Below are positions 1 to 8,570 of a stretch of DNA of 51,276 bases, one piece after another. Under the pieces are notes generated by a model that was not told the origin of the DNA, did not search any database, and was given only the letters and a program-made list of their open reading frames with translations. Position 1 is the first letter of the stretch; each line of letters opens with the position of its first letter. A program made the position numbers and the translations under genes. Source of the stretch: Candidatus Dormiibacterota bacterium (GTDB taxonomy: Bacteria; Chloroflexota; Dormibacteria; Aeolococcales; Bog-877); NCBI GenBank assembly GCA_027313505.1, contig DAHVDN010000002.1:54275-105550 (forward strand), in the 5' to 3' direction.

Positions 1-1023
1 ATCCGCGCCAAGCTGCGGGGCGTTGACTTCATCGCGGTCAACACCGACCGGCAGGCGCTGGACGCCTCAGAGGCTCCTACCAAAATCCATATTGGGCGCA
101 AGGTGACTCGGGGGCTGGGAGCGGGTGGCGACCCCGAGGTCGGGGAGAATGCCGCCGAGGAGTCCCGAGACGAGCTGGCCAGCATCCTGCACGACTCCGA
201 CATGGTTTTCGTGACTGCAGGGATGGGTGGAGGCACGGGCACCGGCGCCGCCCCCATCATCGCCGAGATCGCGCGCTCCAGCGGGGCGCTGACGATTGGA
301 GTGGTGACCAAGCCCTTCAGCTTCGAGGGCCGGCGACGGGCTGACTCCGCCGACCGCGGCGTCGAGGGCCTCTCGGGAAGGGTCGACACTCTCATTACCA
401 TCCCCAACGACCGTCTGATCGCGGTGACCGACCGGCGCACAACCATGGTGGACGCCTTCCGCAAGGCGGATGATGTGCTCCGCCAGGGAGTCCAGGGGAT
501 CTCCGACCTCATCGTGTATCCGGGCCTCATCAATCTGGACTTCGCCGACGTCAAGGCGATCATGTCCGGTCAGGGCGCCGCGCTGATGGGAATCGGCTAC
601 GGCAGTGGGGACAACAGAGCCCAGGACGCCGCCCGGGACGCGGTCTCCAGCCAGCTGCTCGAGACCTCCATCTCGGGGGCCAAGGGGATTCTGCTGAACA
701 TCACAGCCAGCCCCGACCTGACCCTTCACGAGGTCACCGAGGCGTGCGACATGATCCGCCAGAACGCCGACTCCAACGCCAACATCATCTTCGGGGCTGT
801 CCTGGACGACCGCATGGGTGGCGATGTCAAGATCACGGTCATCGCGACAGGGTTCGCGTCAGGTCCGCAGGTGAACCAGGCCCTGGCGGAGAAGTATCGG
901 GCGACACGGCCCCAGGAGTTGCAGGAGCCACTTCCGGAGGCGGTGCGACGTCCTCCGCTCCGCGAGGAGGGTCCGGCCTACGAGGACATCGACATCCCGG
1001 CCTTCCTGCGGGACCAGAGGTGA
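1..1023 (+). CDS. ftsZ: Cell division protein FtsZ, 3' part
   Basis: Tubulin-like GTPase that polymerises into the cytokinetic Z ring at midcell. The open frame enters from the left edge, so the first 30-40 residues including the start are outside the window; 340 codons are visible. The tubulin signature GGGTGTG lies near 225-245, and the T7 synergy loop NLDFADVK near 532-555. The C-terminus ends in the acidic peptide [12 protein letters not shown], the usual docking tail for FtsZ partners. The linker before the tail is short. The gene ends in TGA and is followed by a hairpin and a convergent gene. No sepF, yggS, yggT or divIVA follows, although these often lie between ftsZ and ileS in Gram-positive relatives. 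Identification is secure. Confidence 0.97.
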   Translation: MRAKLRGVDFIAVNTDRQALDASEAPTKIHIGRKVTRGLGAGGDPEVGENAAEESRDELASILHDSDMVFVTAGMGGGTGTGAAPIIAEIARSSGALTIGVVTKPFSFEGRRRADSADRGVEGLSGRVDTLITIPNDRLIAVTDRRTTMVDAFRKADDVLRQGVQGISDLIVYPGLINLDFADVKAIMSGQGAALMGIGYGSGDNRAQDAARDAVSSQLLETSISGAKGILLNITASPDLTLHEVTEACDMIRQNADSNANIIFGAVLDDRMGGDVKITVIATGFASGPQVNQALAEKYRATRPQELQEPLPEAVRRPPLREEGPAYEDIDIPAFLRDQR

Positions 1024-1024
1024 C

Positions 1025-1052
1025 GGGCCGGTCTGAGGTTAGGCGCCGGCCC
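1025..1052. terminator. Possible bidirectional terminator between ftsZ and the convergent gene
   Basis: A perfect 7-bp stem GGGCCGG/CCGGCCC with a 14-nt loop lies one base after the ftsZ stop, followed by GCAATTT. There is no long T run, so efficiency is uncertain, but its place between two converging genes fits a shared terminator. Confidence 0.45.
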
Positions 1053-1069
1053 GCAATTTGTGGATACCG

Positions 1070-2314
1070 TTACCCTTCGGTCTGTCCAAGGAGACCGCTG
1101 TAGGTCCAGCGCCAGTCTGAGGCGAGGTCGATCTGGCCTGGGAATTGCTCAGCCCACCATTCGGCCTCTCCGGGAGTGCCTCTGCGGCGCGCAATCGCCC
1201 GGCGCCACGGGCCCCGGACCCTGGGCGGCGGCCAGACGAGGATCCAGGCGGGCTCCAGGATCGCTCCCCGCATGACCTTTGCCTGCCATGCCGCCATTCC
1301 CAGGTGGTACCGACCAACCCCCAGCTCATAGCCGAGCCGGATCGGCTCATAGAACGCTAGGTTGAAATAGGCGCCGGCCCGTCCCCCCGTCTGGTAGTCG
1401 AAGCCAGCCATTCTTCCGTAGAGCACATCCTCCCAACGGTAGAGCAGCGAAAAGCCGACCGCACGTCCCCGGTCGCGGCAGACCAGAACAGTGCTCCGCT
1501 GGTCCAGCAGCTCGGACTGGACCCGAAGCTCGGCCGAGAGCACCGCGCTGTCGGTCTGGTGCCCGTAGCGGCGCTGCAGGTTGGCGGCCAGCGGAACCAC
1601 CTCTTCGGCGCACTCAGACAGGAGCCTTCTCTCAACCGTCAGCCCGGAGGTGGCAAACCGCTGCATCTCCCTACGGGCTGACTTGCGCCTTGACGAACTC
1701 AGCCCCTCGAGGTATCGCTGGAAGGAGGGGGCCGGAAGTGGAATGGAGCAGTTGGGTCCGCCGAGCACAAGGTCCTCGGGGAACTCCAGGCACCGTGCCA
1801 CATGGGAAGCCGCATTAGGGGACAGCCACATCCAGCCGACGCTCTGAGCGCCAACCTCCTCGGCCAGCACCGCAACCTCCTGTGCCAGCCGCGTGACCAG
1901 TTCTACCGTCCCGCCTTCCCAGTTTTGGTCGAGGATGAAGGAGGTTCGGTAGCCGGAGCGCGAGCCCACCAGCAAGGTGGGGCGCCACAGCTCTTGCCTG
2001 GCGCGCTTTGAGAGCACCCAGCGCCCGCCCATTCGAAAGGGTTCGTAGTTGTCCAGAGCGGGGTCCAACCCACCATCCCAGAGGTAGCAGGGGATCCCGG
2101 CGCGGAGCCTACCCGTGCCGTCGCGGAGCAGCAGATAGGTGGTCGGGGCAAAGGACGAACGTTCAACGGCGCAAAGGTAGGGCTCGCTGGCAAACAGCCC
2201 CAGGTTCCGAGCCAGGAGCGACCACTCACCTGGAGCCAACTCGGTCAAGCTGGATCTGCGCTCAGCGCGCAGTGCGGGAGCTGCGGGATGAGGGTCCACC
2301 AGCTCGCGGAACAA
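1070..2314 (-). CDS. FemAB/GNAT-fold acyl- or aminoacyltransferase-like protein
   Basis: A 414-residue cytosolic protein without signal or membrane segments. The C-terminal half (about 200-370) has the look of the FemAB-like/BioF2-like GNAT fold: a segment of SSSRRKSARREMQRF type, then VLVCRDRGRAVGFSLLYRWEDVLYGRMAGFDY, the pattern of two-lobed GNAT transferases of the peptidogalycan-biosynthesis family. Substrate cannot be read from sequence; cell-wall peptide or lipid modification is a family-level guess. The start is TTG with GAGGGC a few bases upstream. It lies 16 bp downstream of the MaoC gene on the same strand and probably shares its transcript; it converges on ftsZ. Confidence 0.7.
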   Translation of the reverse strand: MFRELVDPHPAAPALRAERRSSLTELAPGEWSLLARNLGLFASEPYLCAVERSSFAPTTYLLLRDGTGRLRAGIPCYLWDGGLDPALDNYEPFRMGGRWVLSKRARQELWRPTLLVGSRSGYRTSFILDQNWEGGTVELVTRLAQEVAVLAEEVGAQSVGWMWLSPNAASHVARCLEFPEDLVLGGPNCSIPLPAPSFQRYLEGLSSSRRKSARREMQRFATSGLTVERRLLSECAEEVVPLAANLQRRYGHQTDSAVLSAELRVQSELLDQRSTVLVCRDRGRAVGFSLLYRWEDVLYGRMAGFDYQTGGRAGAYFNLAFYEPIRLGYELGVGRYHLGMAAWQAKVMRGAILEPAWILVWPPPRVRGPWRRAIARRRGTPGEAEWWAEQFPGQIDLASDWRWTYSGLLGQTEG

Positions 2315-2330
2315 GACAGCCCTCGGCTGG

Positions 2331-2849
2331 CTACTTCAGCAGTTGATCCGGACGGCGGGCGAATAGGCCCCAGGCGGTGAGCCGCATCTTGACCTCTCCG
2401 GAATCCGTGCGCAGCTCTCCGCGAATGACGACTGTTCCCCGCTCCGGGTGGCGCGCCGAAGCCCTTATCCCGGTGACCTCAACCGACCCTCGAAGGAGGT
2501 CTCCCGGTCTGACTGGGGCCAGCCAGCGAAGGTCCTGCACCCCCGGCGACCCCAGGCTGGACGCCTTGAGAAGCACCCCGTCGCAGTAGAGGCGCATCCA
2601 GATACCCGCGGTCTGCCATCCGCTGGCGATTAGGCCGCGAAAGACGGTCTCCGCAGCGGTCGTGGGGTCTGCGTGGAACGGTTGGGGGTCGTACAGCCGT
2701 GCGAACGCCAGCATCTCCTCCTCCGAGATGCGCTTTGTGCCCAGCTCAAAGCGCTGCCCCTCGTAGAAGTCTTCGAAGAACAGCTCAACCCCGGGCCCCC
2801 AGACGATGGGGGCTTCGGGTGGCTGGTCGTTGTCCTCTTGGCTGGTCAC
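2331..2849 (-). CDS. MaoC-family (hotdog) dehydratase
   Basis: A 172-residue single-domain hotdog protein. The MaoC motif is visible as FARLYDPQPFHADPTTA (about residues 50-66), with the Asp/His pair of (R)-specific enoyl-CoA hydratases, followed by FRGLIASGWQTAG and later VRPGDLLRGSVEV. Such proteins hydrate 2-enoyl-thioesters in fatty-acid or polyketide metabolism; the actual substrate is unknown. The GTG start has AGGAG eight bases upstream. It is the first gene of a two-gene unit with the FemAB-like gene and is divergent from ileS. Its position between ftsZ and ileS is not a usual one for this family. Confidence 0.85.
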   Translation of the reverse strand: MTSQEDNDQPPEAPIVWGPGVELFFEDFYEGQRFELGTKRISEEEMLAFARLYDPQPFHADPTTAAETVFRGLIASGWQTAGIWMRLYCDGVLLKASSLGSPGVQDLRWLAPVRPGDLLRGSVEVTGIRASARHPERGTVVIRGELRTDSGEVKMRLTAWGLFARRPDQLLK

Positions 2850-2886
2850 CGCATGATCTCCTGCTTGTTGGACGCCGACCGGGAGA

Positions 2887-2902
2887 GATCCTGATCAGGA
2901 TC
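2887..2902. promoter_or_regulatory. Perfect 16-bp palindrome in the maoC/ileS divergent region
   Basis: GATCCTGATCAGGATC is its own reverse complement. It sits 38-53 bp upstream of the MaoC start, in the divergent intergenic region, where an operator would be expected. No matching regulator is identifiable. A second small hairpin (GCTCCC/GGGAGC, about 3052-3071) lies just upstream of the ileS ribosome-binding site. Confidence 0.35.
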
Positions 2903-3101
2903 GGGGATGGCCGCACCCCTCCAAAGGACGCCATCGTACCTGCTCCTTGGAGTTCTCGGCCGAGGCCGCTGCCCGCTGGTCCCTACTTGCGGCGGGTTGG
3001 GTATTGCATACTTGAGGCCAAGCGGACTCACACTCCGCGCTCGTCTGCTCGCTCCCATCCTGGCGGGAGCAGCCTTCACCAGATGATGGGAGCACGCCGC
3101 C

Positions 3102-6032
3102 ATGCCGGTCTTTGAACCGCTGCCGCCCCACCTCAACCTTCCGGCTATGGAAGAGGAGGTGCTTCTGCGCTGGCACAGAGAGAGGGTATTCGAGCAGGGG
3201 CTGGAGCAGAATCGTGGCGGGAGTCCCTTTGTCTTCTACGAAGGGCCGCCGACCGCCAACGGCATGCCGGGGGTCCACCACATCCTCGCCCGCTCCTTCA
3301 AGGACTGCTTCCTGAGATACCAGCAGATGCAAGGTAGGCGCGTTGAGCGGCGTGGTGGCTGGGACACCCACGGCCTCCCCGTCGAACTGGAGGTGGAGCG
3401 CAGCCTCAAGCTCCGCTCCAAGCAGGAGATCGAGGAGTTCGGTGTAGAGGAGTTCAATCGACTCTGCCGCTCCAGCGTCATGGAGTACATCGACGAATGG
3501 GAGAAGCTGACCAACAGGATTGGGTTCTGGCTCGACATGGAGCATGCCTACAGGACCTATGACGCGTCATATATCGAATCCGTCTGGTGGAGCCTGAAGC
3601 AGATTTTTGACAAGGGCTGGCTGTATCGCGGGTACCGGGTTGCGCCCTACTGTCCGCGGTGCCAGACCTCGCTGAGCAGCCACGAGCTGGGCCAGCCTGG
3701 GGCTTATCGGGACGACACCCCCGACCCTGGGGTCACGATCCGCTTCCGCTTGGCGGACGAACCGGACACCAGCCTTTTGGCCTGGACCACAACTCCCTGG
3801 ACTCTGCCCGGCAACCTCGCTCTGGCGGTCGGCCGTGACATCTCCTACGTCAAGGTCAGGCAGGGCGGCGAACGCCTCATCCTTGCAAAGGCGCGCACCG
3901 AGGTGCTACAGGGCGGCTATGAGGTGGAGGAGGAGCTGACCGGCGCGGACCTGATCGGCCTGCGCTACCAGCGCCTCTTCCCCTTCCTCCCCTTTCAGGA
4001 GCGGGGCTGGCGGGTCCTGGAGGCCGACTTCGTCTCCACCGAGGAGGGGACAGGGATCGTCCACACCTCCGCGGTCTATGGAGCCGATGACCTTCGCCTC
4101 TGCCAGGAGGAGGGGCTCGAGGTGATGCACACGGTGGGGCTTGACGGCAGATTCCTGCCCTTCGTCGAGCCCTACGCGGGTCTCTTCTTCAAGGAGGCCG
4201 ATCCGGTGATCCAGGAGGACCTGCGGCAGCGCGGCCTGCTCTACAGGCAGGAGCAGGTCTTGCACACTTACCCCTTCTGCTGGCGCTGCGAGACGCCGCT
4301 GCTCTACTACGCCCTGGACTCCTGGTTCATCAGGACCACCGCCGTCAAGCAGGAGCTGCTGAAGCACAACTCCGAGGTCCGGTGGGTGCCCTCGCACATT
4401 CGCGACGGCCGGATGGGGAACTGGCTGGAGACGCTCCAGGATTGGAACCTTTCCAGAGCGCGCTATTGGGGCACTCCACTTCCGATCTGGGTCTGCCCGG
4501 ACTGCGCCAGGGAGCAGTGCGTTGGCAGCTTCCTGGAGCTCGGGCTTCCGGAGGGCACGGACCCTCACAAGCCGTTCATCGACGAGGTCACCCTTCCCTG
4601 CTCCTGCGGAGGGGTGATGCGGCGGGTCCCGGAGGTGATCGACTGCTGGTATGACAGCGGGGCGATGCCGTATGCCCAGTGGCATTATCCTTTCGAGAAT
4701 CAGGAGCGGTTCCGCCTGGGCCACCCCGCAGACTACATCTCGGAGGCGCTCGACCAGACCAGGGGGTGGTTCTACACCCTGCTCGCGGAGTCGGTGATGC
4801 TCTTCGACCAGCCCGCCTACCGCAACGTGGTGGTGCCCAGTTTGGTAGTCGACGAGCGCGGCCGCAAGATGTCCAAGTCGCGGCGCAATGTCGTCGATCC
4901 CTGGGAATTGCTGTCCAAGACTGGAGCCGATGCGCTCCGGTGGTGGTTCTACACCACCGTCACTGTCGGCCAGGAGTACCGCATCTCCGCTCAGCGGGTG
5001 TCTGAGAGCGCGGTCCGCTTCTTGAACGTCCTCTGGAACACCCAGAGCTTCTTGGTCACCTATGGCAACCTTGCCGGCTGGAGTCCTGCTGGGCCCCGAA
5101 AGGTGAGTAGAAACCCGCTGGATCGGTGGATTCTGGCCCGGTTGGAGATGACCGTCAGGGGGGTGGGCGCCCACCTCGACTCCTTTGACGCGCACAGCGC
5201 CTGCCGAGCCATCGAAGCGCTGGTTGACGACACCAGCACCTGGTACCTGCGCTGCTCCCGACCGCGCTTTAGAGGCGCCCCGGAGGAGGCTGCCGAGGCG
5301 TTCAGCACCCTCTGGGAGGTGCTGTGCCACACCGCGCTAATGTTGGCCCCCTTCGCACCTTTCATCTCTGAGGCGATCTACTCCGAGCTGAGTCAGCCGG
5401 TCCCGGGGTCCCCCAACTCGGTGCACCTGGCACGGTTTCCGATCTCGCAGCCCGAGCGCGTTGACGACTCGTTGGTCTCCGAGATGGAGGTCGTTCGCCA
5501 CCTCGTGGAGGATGCCCGAGGACAGCGCGAGATGCGGGGTGTCCCCAACCGCCAGCCGCTGGCCGGCGCCGTCGTAGTGGGCGCGAACATCTCCCAGGAG
5601 CTTCTTTCGGTGCTCGCCGCCGAGATCAACGTGGCCCAGGTCAGCTGCTCTTCACCGACCGTCTCTCGCCGACCCACAATTGAGATCGACTTCGAGTTGA
5701 CCTCCGAGCTGAGGAAGGAGGGCCTTCTCCGAGCGTTCATTCGGCAGCTCCAGAACCTGCGCAAACAGTTGGGTCTGCAACCCGGTCAACTGGTGGATCT
5801 CTGGGTTAAGGCAGGATCCGAGGTCGCCAACGTTCTGGACCATCGAGTCGACCAGCTCCGCTCCCAATGCTTCCTGCACGGTGTCCACCTGGTCGGCGAA
5901 GAGGACCCTTTCCCCCGAGGGCTGTCGGCTCCCCGCGAGGTGGTGGTGCAAGGGATGAGGGTCGTCCTCTGCCTCGGCCCAGATGGCCCAGACCCACTGG
6001 GAAGTGACGCGGCTACCTCCGACGGCCCATAA
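3102..6032 (+). CDS. ileS: Isoleucyl-tRNA synthetase (IleRS2-like)
   Basis: Class I synthetase that charges tRNA-Ile and edits misactivated valine. It has 976 residues. The HIGH-equivalent is HHIL at about 59-62 and the KMSKS loop GRKMSKS at about 587-593. The GWDTHGLPVE motif and the editing-domain pattern TTPWTLPGN are clear. Wording such as RIGFWLDM, YIESVWWSLK and CPRCQTSLSSHE matches the eukaryote-like IleRS2 group rather than the classic bacterial type. The C-terminal region has an anticodon-binding domain plus a tail of EIDFELTSELRKEGLLRAFIRQ type. ATG start with GGGAG about 12 bases upstream. It starts the long lspA-smpB gene series. No T-box core (TGGNACC) was found upstream. Confidence 0.96.
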   Translation: MPVFEPLPPHLNLPAMEEEVLLRWHRERVFEQGLEQNRGGSPFVFYEGPPTANGMPGVHHILARSFKDCFLRYQQMQGRRVERRGGWDTHGLPVELEVERSLKLRSKQEIEEFGVEEFNRLCRSSVMEYIDEWEKLTNRIGFWLDMEHAYRTYDASYIESVWWSLKQIFDKGWLYRGYRVAPYCPRCQTSLSSHELGQPGAYRDDTPDPGVTIRFRLADEPDTSLLAWTTTPWTLPGNLALAVGRDISYVKVRQGGERLILAKARTEVLQGGYEVEEELTGADLIGLRYQRLFPFLPFQERGWRVLEADFVSTEEGTGIVHTSAVYGADDLRLCQEEGLEVMHTVGLDGRFLPFVEPYAGLFFKEADPVIQEDLRQRGLLYRQEQVLHTYPFCWRCETPLLYYALDSWFIRTTAVKQELLKHNSEVRWVPSHIRDGRMGNWLETLQDWNLSRARYWGTPLPIWVCPDCAREQCVGSFLELGLPEGTDPHKPFIDEVTLPCSCGGVMRRVPEVIDCWYDSGAMPYAQWHYPFENQERFRLGHPADYISEALDQTRGWFYTLLAESVMLFDQPAYRNVVVPSLVVDERGRKMSKSRRNVVDPWELLSKTGADALRWWFYTTVTVGQEYRISAQRVSESAVRFLNVLWNTQSFLVTYGNLAGWSPAGPRKVSRNPLDRWILARLEMTVRGVGAHLDSFDAHSACRAIEALVDDTSTWYLRCSRPRFRGAPEEAAEAFSTLWEVLCHTALMLAPFAPFISEAIYSELSQPVPGSPNSVHLARFPISQPERVDDSLVSEMEVVRHLVEDARGQREMRGVPNRQPLAGAVVVGANISQELLSVLAAEINVAQVSCSSPTVSRRPTIEIDFELTSELRKEGLLRAFIRQLQNLRKQLGLQPGQLVDLWVKAGSEVANVLDHRVDQLRSQCFLHGVHLVGEEDPFPRGLSAPREVVVQGMRVVLCLGPDGPDPLGSDAATSDGP

Positions 6033-6114
6033 TTCCACCGCCGCCACCTGGGCGGCAGCACCGCCGAACCGTTCGGTGGTCTTCGCCCATCGCCAAGCAT
6101 CGAGGTGTAGGAGC

Positions 6115-6489
6115 ATGACTGAGACATCAACTGCAACGCGGGATCGGGACCTGGCTGGAATTAGACAGCAGGTCGAAGGTGAGCGTAGCCGTCTCGAACA
6201 CGAGCTCGACCAGACCAAAGTGGAAGGTGCCGGGGGCTCGGGTAGCGAGGCGCCGTTTCACGAGCATCCGACAGACCACGCCGGTGAGATGGAGGAGCAC
6301 GAGCGGCAGCTCGCCATTCGGGAGAACCTGGAGCAGATGTACGTGCAGTGCCAGGACGCCCTCAATCGACTGGAGCGAGGCGAATACGGCATCTGCCGCA
6401 GCTGTGGCAAGGAGATTGACATAGAGCGGCTGAAGGCGCTTCCCTACGCGACCAAGTGCATTCCGTGCAAGGAGGCCAGGCGCGACTGA
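6115..6489 (+). CDS. DksA/TraR-family zinc-finger protein
   Basis: A 124-residue protein with an N-terminal helical part (about 10-80, rich in Glu/Gln/Arg, coiled-coil-like) and a C4 zinc finger CRSCG...CIPC near 98-120, as in DksA/TraR and RnaP-binding relatives. These act in the RNA polymerase secondary channel or bind polymerase. The ATG at 6115 is preferred over upstream in-frame starts because TAGGAG lies just before it and homology begins there. It sits between ileS and lspA, an arrangement seen in other Terrabacteria. Exact role (stringent-response cofactor or other) cannot be decided. Confidence 0.88.
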   Translation: MTETSTATRDRDLAGIRQQVEGERSRLEHELDQTKVEGAGGSGSEAPFHEHPTDHAGEMEEHERQLAIRENLEQMYVQCQDALNRLERGEYGICRSCGKEIDIERLKALPYATKCIPCKEARRD

Positions 6490-6511
6490 CCAGGGCCCGG
6501 CGGAGGCAGGG

Positions 6512-6988
6512 ACGACCCCCGCTCCGCGGAGCCTGGGCCGCTGGCCCGTCGGGGCGGCTGCGGCTGCGATCCTGGTCTTCGCGCTGGACCGGGCGACCAA
6601 GTACTGGGTGACCCACTCTTTGTCGCTTGGGCAAGAGCTGTGGCCGGGTGCACCGGTGCACATCCATTTCATCGAGAACAGCGGGGCCGCCTTCAGCATC
6701 CTGCCCAATCTGGACTGGTTGTTCCTGCTGGTGGCGGCGCTGGTTGTAGGCGCCGCAGTCTGGTACTGGCGCCAGCTCGCAGTGGAGGCCTGGTGGATGC
6801 AGGCGGCGGTGGGGATGGTGGTGGGAGGCGCGGTGGCCAACGCCATCGACAGGTTCTCCCAGGGTTACGTGGTGGACTTCATCCAGCTGCCTCATTGGCC
6901 GGTCTTCAACGTGGCGGACAGCGGGATCTCGGTGGGCATGGTCCTCATCGTCCTGCGCTTTCTGCTGCAGGGACGCGGCGATGGTTGA
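6512..6988 (+). CDS. lspA: Lipoprotein signal peptidase, non-canonical start
   Basis: Integral membrane aspartyl protease that removes signal peptides from diacylglyceryl-prolipoproteins. Family motifs are all present: DRATKYW, IENSGAAFSI, GGAVANAIDR, VVDFIQL and FNVADSGI, the last two carrying the catalytic aspartates; four hydrophobic helices are visible. The first ATG/GTG/TTG in frame is GTG 6608, which would remove helix 1 and the DRATK motif. The open frame extends back to a stop at 6431-6433. I place the start at ACG 6512 because GGAGG (6502-6506) lies five bases before it; CTG 6533 is the alternative. The stop overlaps the next gene by 8 bp. Function is secure, the start is not. Confidence 0.85.
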   Translation, partial: TTPAPRSLGRWPVGAAAAAILVFALDRATKYWVTHSLSLGQELWPGAPVHIHFIENSGAAFSILPNLDWLFLLVAALVVGAAVWYWRQLAVEAWWMQAAVGMVVGGAVANAIDRFSQGYVVDFIQLPHWPVFNVADSGISVGMVLIVLRFLLQGRGDG

Positions 6989-7949
6989 GCCTTTCGAGAT
7001 GGCTCTCCACGAACTGGTCGCTACCGAAGAGGACGACGGCCTCCGGCTGGACGCGGTTCTGGCCAGGCGGTTGGGAATCGGGCGTGGCGAGGCTCACCAG
7101 CTGATCCTGGAAGGTCGAGTCGCTGTCGCCCCCGGTGCTGCTGTCAAGCCATCGCTCACGATCCGAGAGGGGGCGGCGATCACCATTGCGCCGGCGCCCG
7201 GCGCGGCGGAGGTGGAGGAGGCCGTAGACGAGCCCAGACTCGTCTATCAAGACGAATTGATCGCGGTGGTCGACAAGCCTGCCGGTTTGGTGGTCCACCC
7301 GGCGCCGGGACACCGGGGCAAGACCCTAGCGGACATCGTCCGCGAGTGGGGGGGGCCGTGGTCCGAGGTCGCGGGAAGGGAGCGGCCCGGGATTGTCCAC
7401 CGCCTGGACCGCGGCACCAGTGGCCTTATGGTGTTGGCCAGGACCGATACCGCTCATGTGGAGCTGTCCCAGCAGCTCCGTGCGCGAACGATGGGGCGGG
7501 AGTACTGGGCTTTGGTGCGCGGACACTTCCGTGAGGCTCGTGGCCGCATCGACGCCGCAGTCGGGCGTGACCCCGCCCAGCCACGCCGGATGGCAGTGAC
7601 CGGAGGTGGCCGCGAGGCCGCTACGGAGTTCTTCGTCCTCGAGCGCTTTGCTGACCAGACCTCAATCCGCCTTAGATTGCTGTCGGGGCGGACCCACCAG
7701 ATTCGGGTGCATCTGGCCTACATCGGTCGACCGCTGGTCGCGGACGGCCTGTACGGCCAGGGGGGAGACCGCAGTCGGCCGGCACTGCACGCGGCGATGC
7801 TCCATCTGAGACATCCCGGGTCGGGGCGGGAGATGGTGTTCTGCAGCCGGTTGCCTGCCGATCTGGAGAAGCTCCGCCTGAGCCTTGGCGGGAGCCCGGA
7901 GGCTACCGCTGCCTACCCTTGGAGCGTGAGCCCGGGGGCCATCTGGTGA
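6981..7949 (+). CDS. rluD: RluA/RluD-family 23S rRNA pseudouridine synthase
   Basis: A 322-residue enzyme that isomerises uridine in large-subunit rRNA. An S4 RNA-binding domain (about 18-75: LRLDAVLARRL...AHQLILEGRVAV) precedes the catalytic domain with VVDKPAGLVVHP and the active-site motif HRLDRGTSGL, catalytic Asp143. The late motif SGRTHQIRVHLAYIGRPLVAD is also typical. ATG at 6981 lies inside the end of lspA, so translation is probably coupled. The specific target uridines are inferred from the family only; rluD is a best-fit symbol. Confidence 0.92.
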   Translation: MVEPFEMALHELVATEEDDGLRLDAVLARRLGIGRGEAHQLILEGRVAVAPGAAVKPSLTIREGAAITIAPAPGAAEVEEAVDEPRLVYQDELIAVVDKPAGLVVHPAPGHRGKTLADIVREWGGPWSEVAGRERPGIVHRLDRGTSGLMVLARTDTAHVELSQQLRARTMGREYWALVRGHFREARGRIDAAVGRDPAQPRRMAVTGGGREAATEFFVLERFADQTSIRLRLLSGRTHQIRVHLAYIGRPLVADGLYGQGGDRSRPALHAAMLHLRHPGSGREMVFCSRLPADLEKLRLSLGGSPEATAAYPWSVSPGAIW

Positions 7950-8527
7950 CCCATCCGAAGGAGCCGCCCGCAACCCGGGGCAGACTCTTCGTGCTCTCGG
8001 GGCCGAGCGGGGTGGGTAAGGACACCGTCATCCGCCGGCTCCTGGAGCTTCGGCCCCAGTTGGCTCGCCCGGTCGCCTACACCACTCGGCGACCTCGGCC
8101 TGGTGAGCTCGATGGACGTGAATACTCCTTTGTTTCCGAGGAGGAGTTTGAGGAGAGGGCAGCCAGGGATGAGTTCCTGGAGACCGCGGTGGTTCACCAA
8201 AGCCGCTACGGAACCTCCCGCATCAGGGTGGAGGAGCTGCGGGCCGCCGGCAGAGACGTCCTTCTCAAGATTGACGTCCAAGGGGCGGCGAGCCTCAGAG
8301 AGCAGGCGGCGGACGCCGTCTTCATCTTTCTGGCACCTCCTTCACGAGAGGTCCTGCTGAATCGCTTGACCTCTCGCAGGACGGAAAACCCCGAGGAGGT
8401 GGCCCTGAGGACGCGTGACGCCGACCGGGAGCTTGCCGAGGCCCACTGGTACAACCATCAAGTTGTCAACGACCTGGTGGAACGGGTGGTGGGGGAGATC
8501 GGCGAAATTGTGGCCTCAGCTCCCTGA
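7946..8527 (+). CDS. gmk: Guanylate kinase
   Basis: Phosphorylates GMP to GDP with ATP. The P-loop GPSGVGKDT lies near the N-terminus, followed by the GMP-binding region YTTRRPRPGELDGREYSFV and DVLLKIDVQGA; RRTENPEEVALR and the tail YNHQVVND are also standard. The GTG at 7946 overlaps the RluD stop (GTGA), giving 193 residues, close to the family length; a TTG at 7919 would add nine residues. In most bacteria rpoZ follows gmk; here only 43 bp separate it from coaBC, with a GC-rich hairpin (about 8533-8553) in that gap. Confidence 0.95.
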   Translation: MTHPKEPPATRGRLFVLSGPSGVGKDTVIRRLLELRPQLARPVAYTTRRPRPGELDGREYSFVSEEEFEERAARDEFLETAVVHQSRYGTSRIRVEELRAAGRDVLLKIDVQGAASLREQAADAVFIFLAPPSREVLLNRLTSRRTENPEEVALRTRDADRELAEAHWYNHQVVNDLVERVVGEIGEIVASAP

Positions 8528-8570
8528 GTGATGAGGGCGGGCCCCTTCGGCCTGCCACAATGACCGGAGA

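Noticed and set aside
2850..3101. T-box riboswitch upstream of ileS
   Set aside because: No TGGNACC T-box core or antiterminator could be found; only a short 6-bp hairpin is present.
3906..5330. 474-codon minus-strand frame inside ileS
   Set aside because: It is the antisense shadow of a GC-rich gene.
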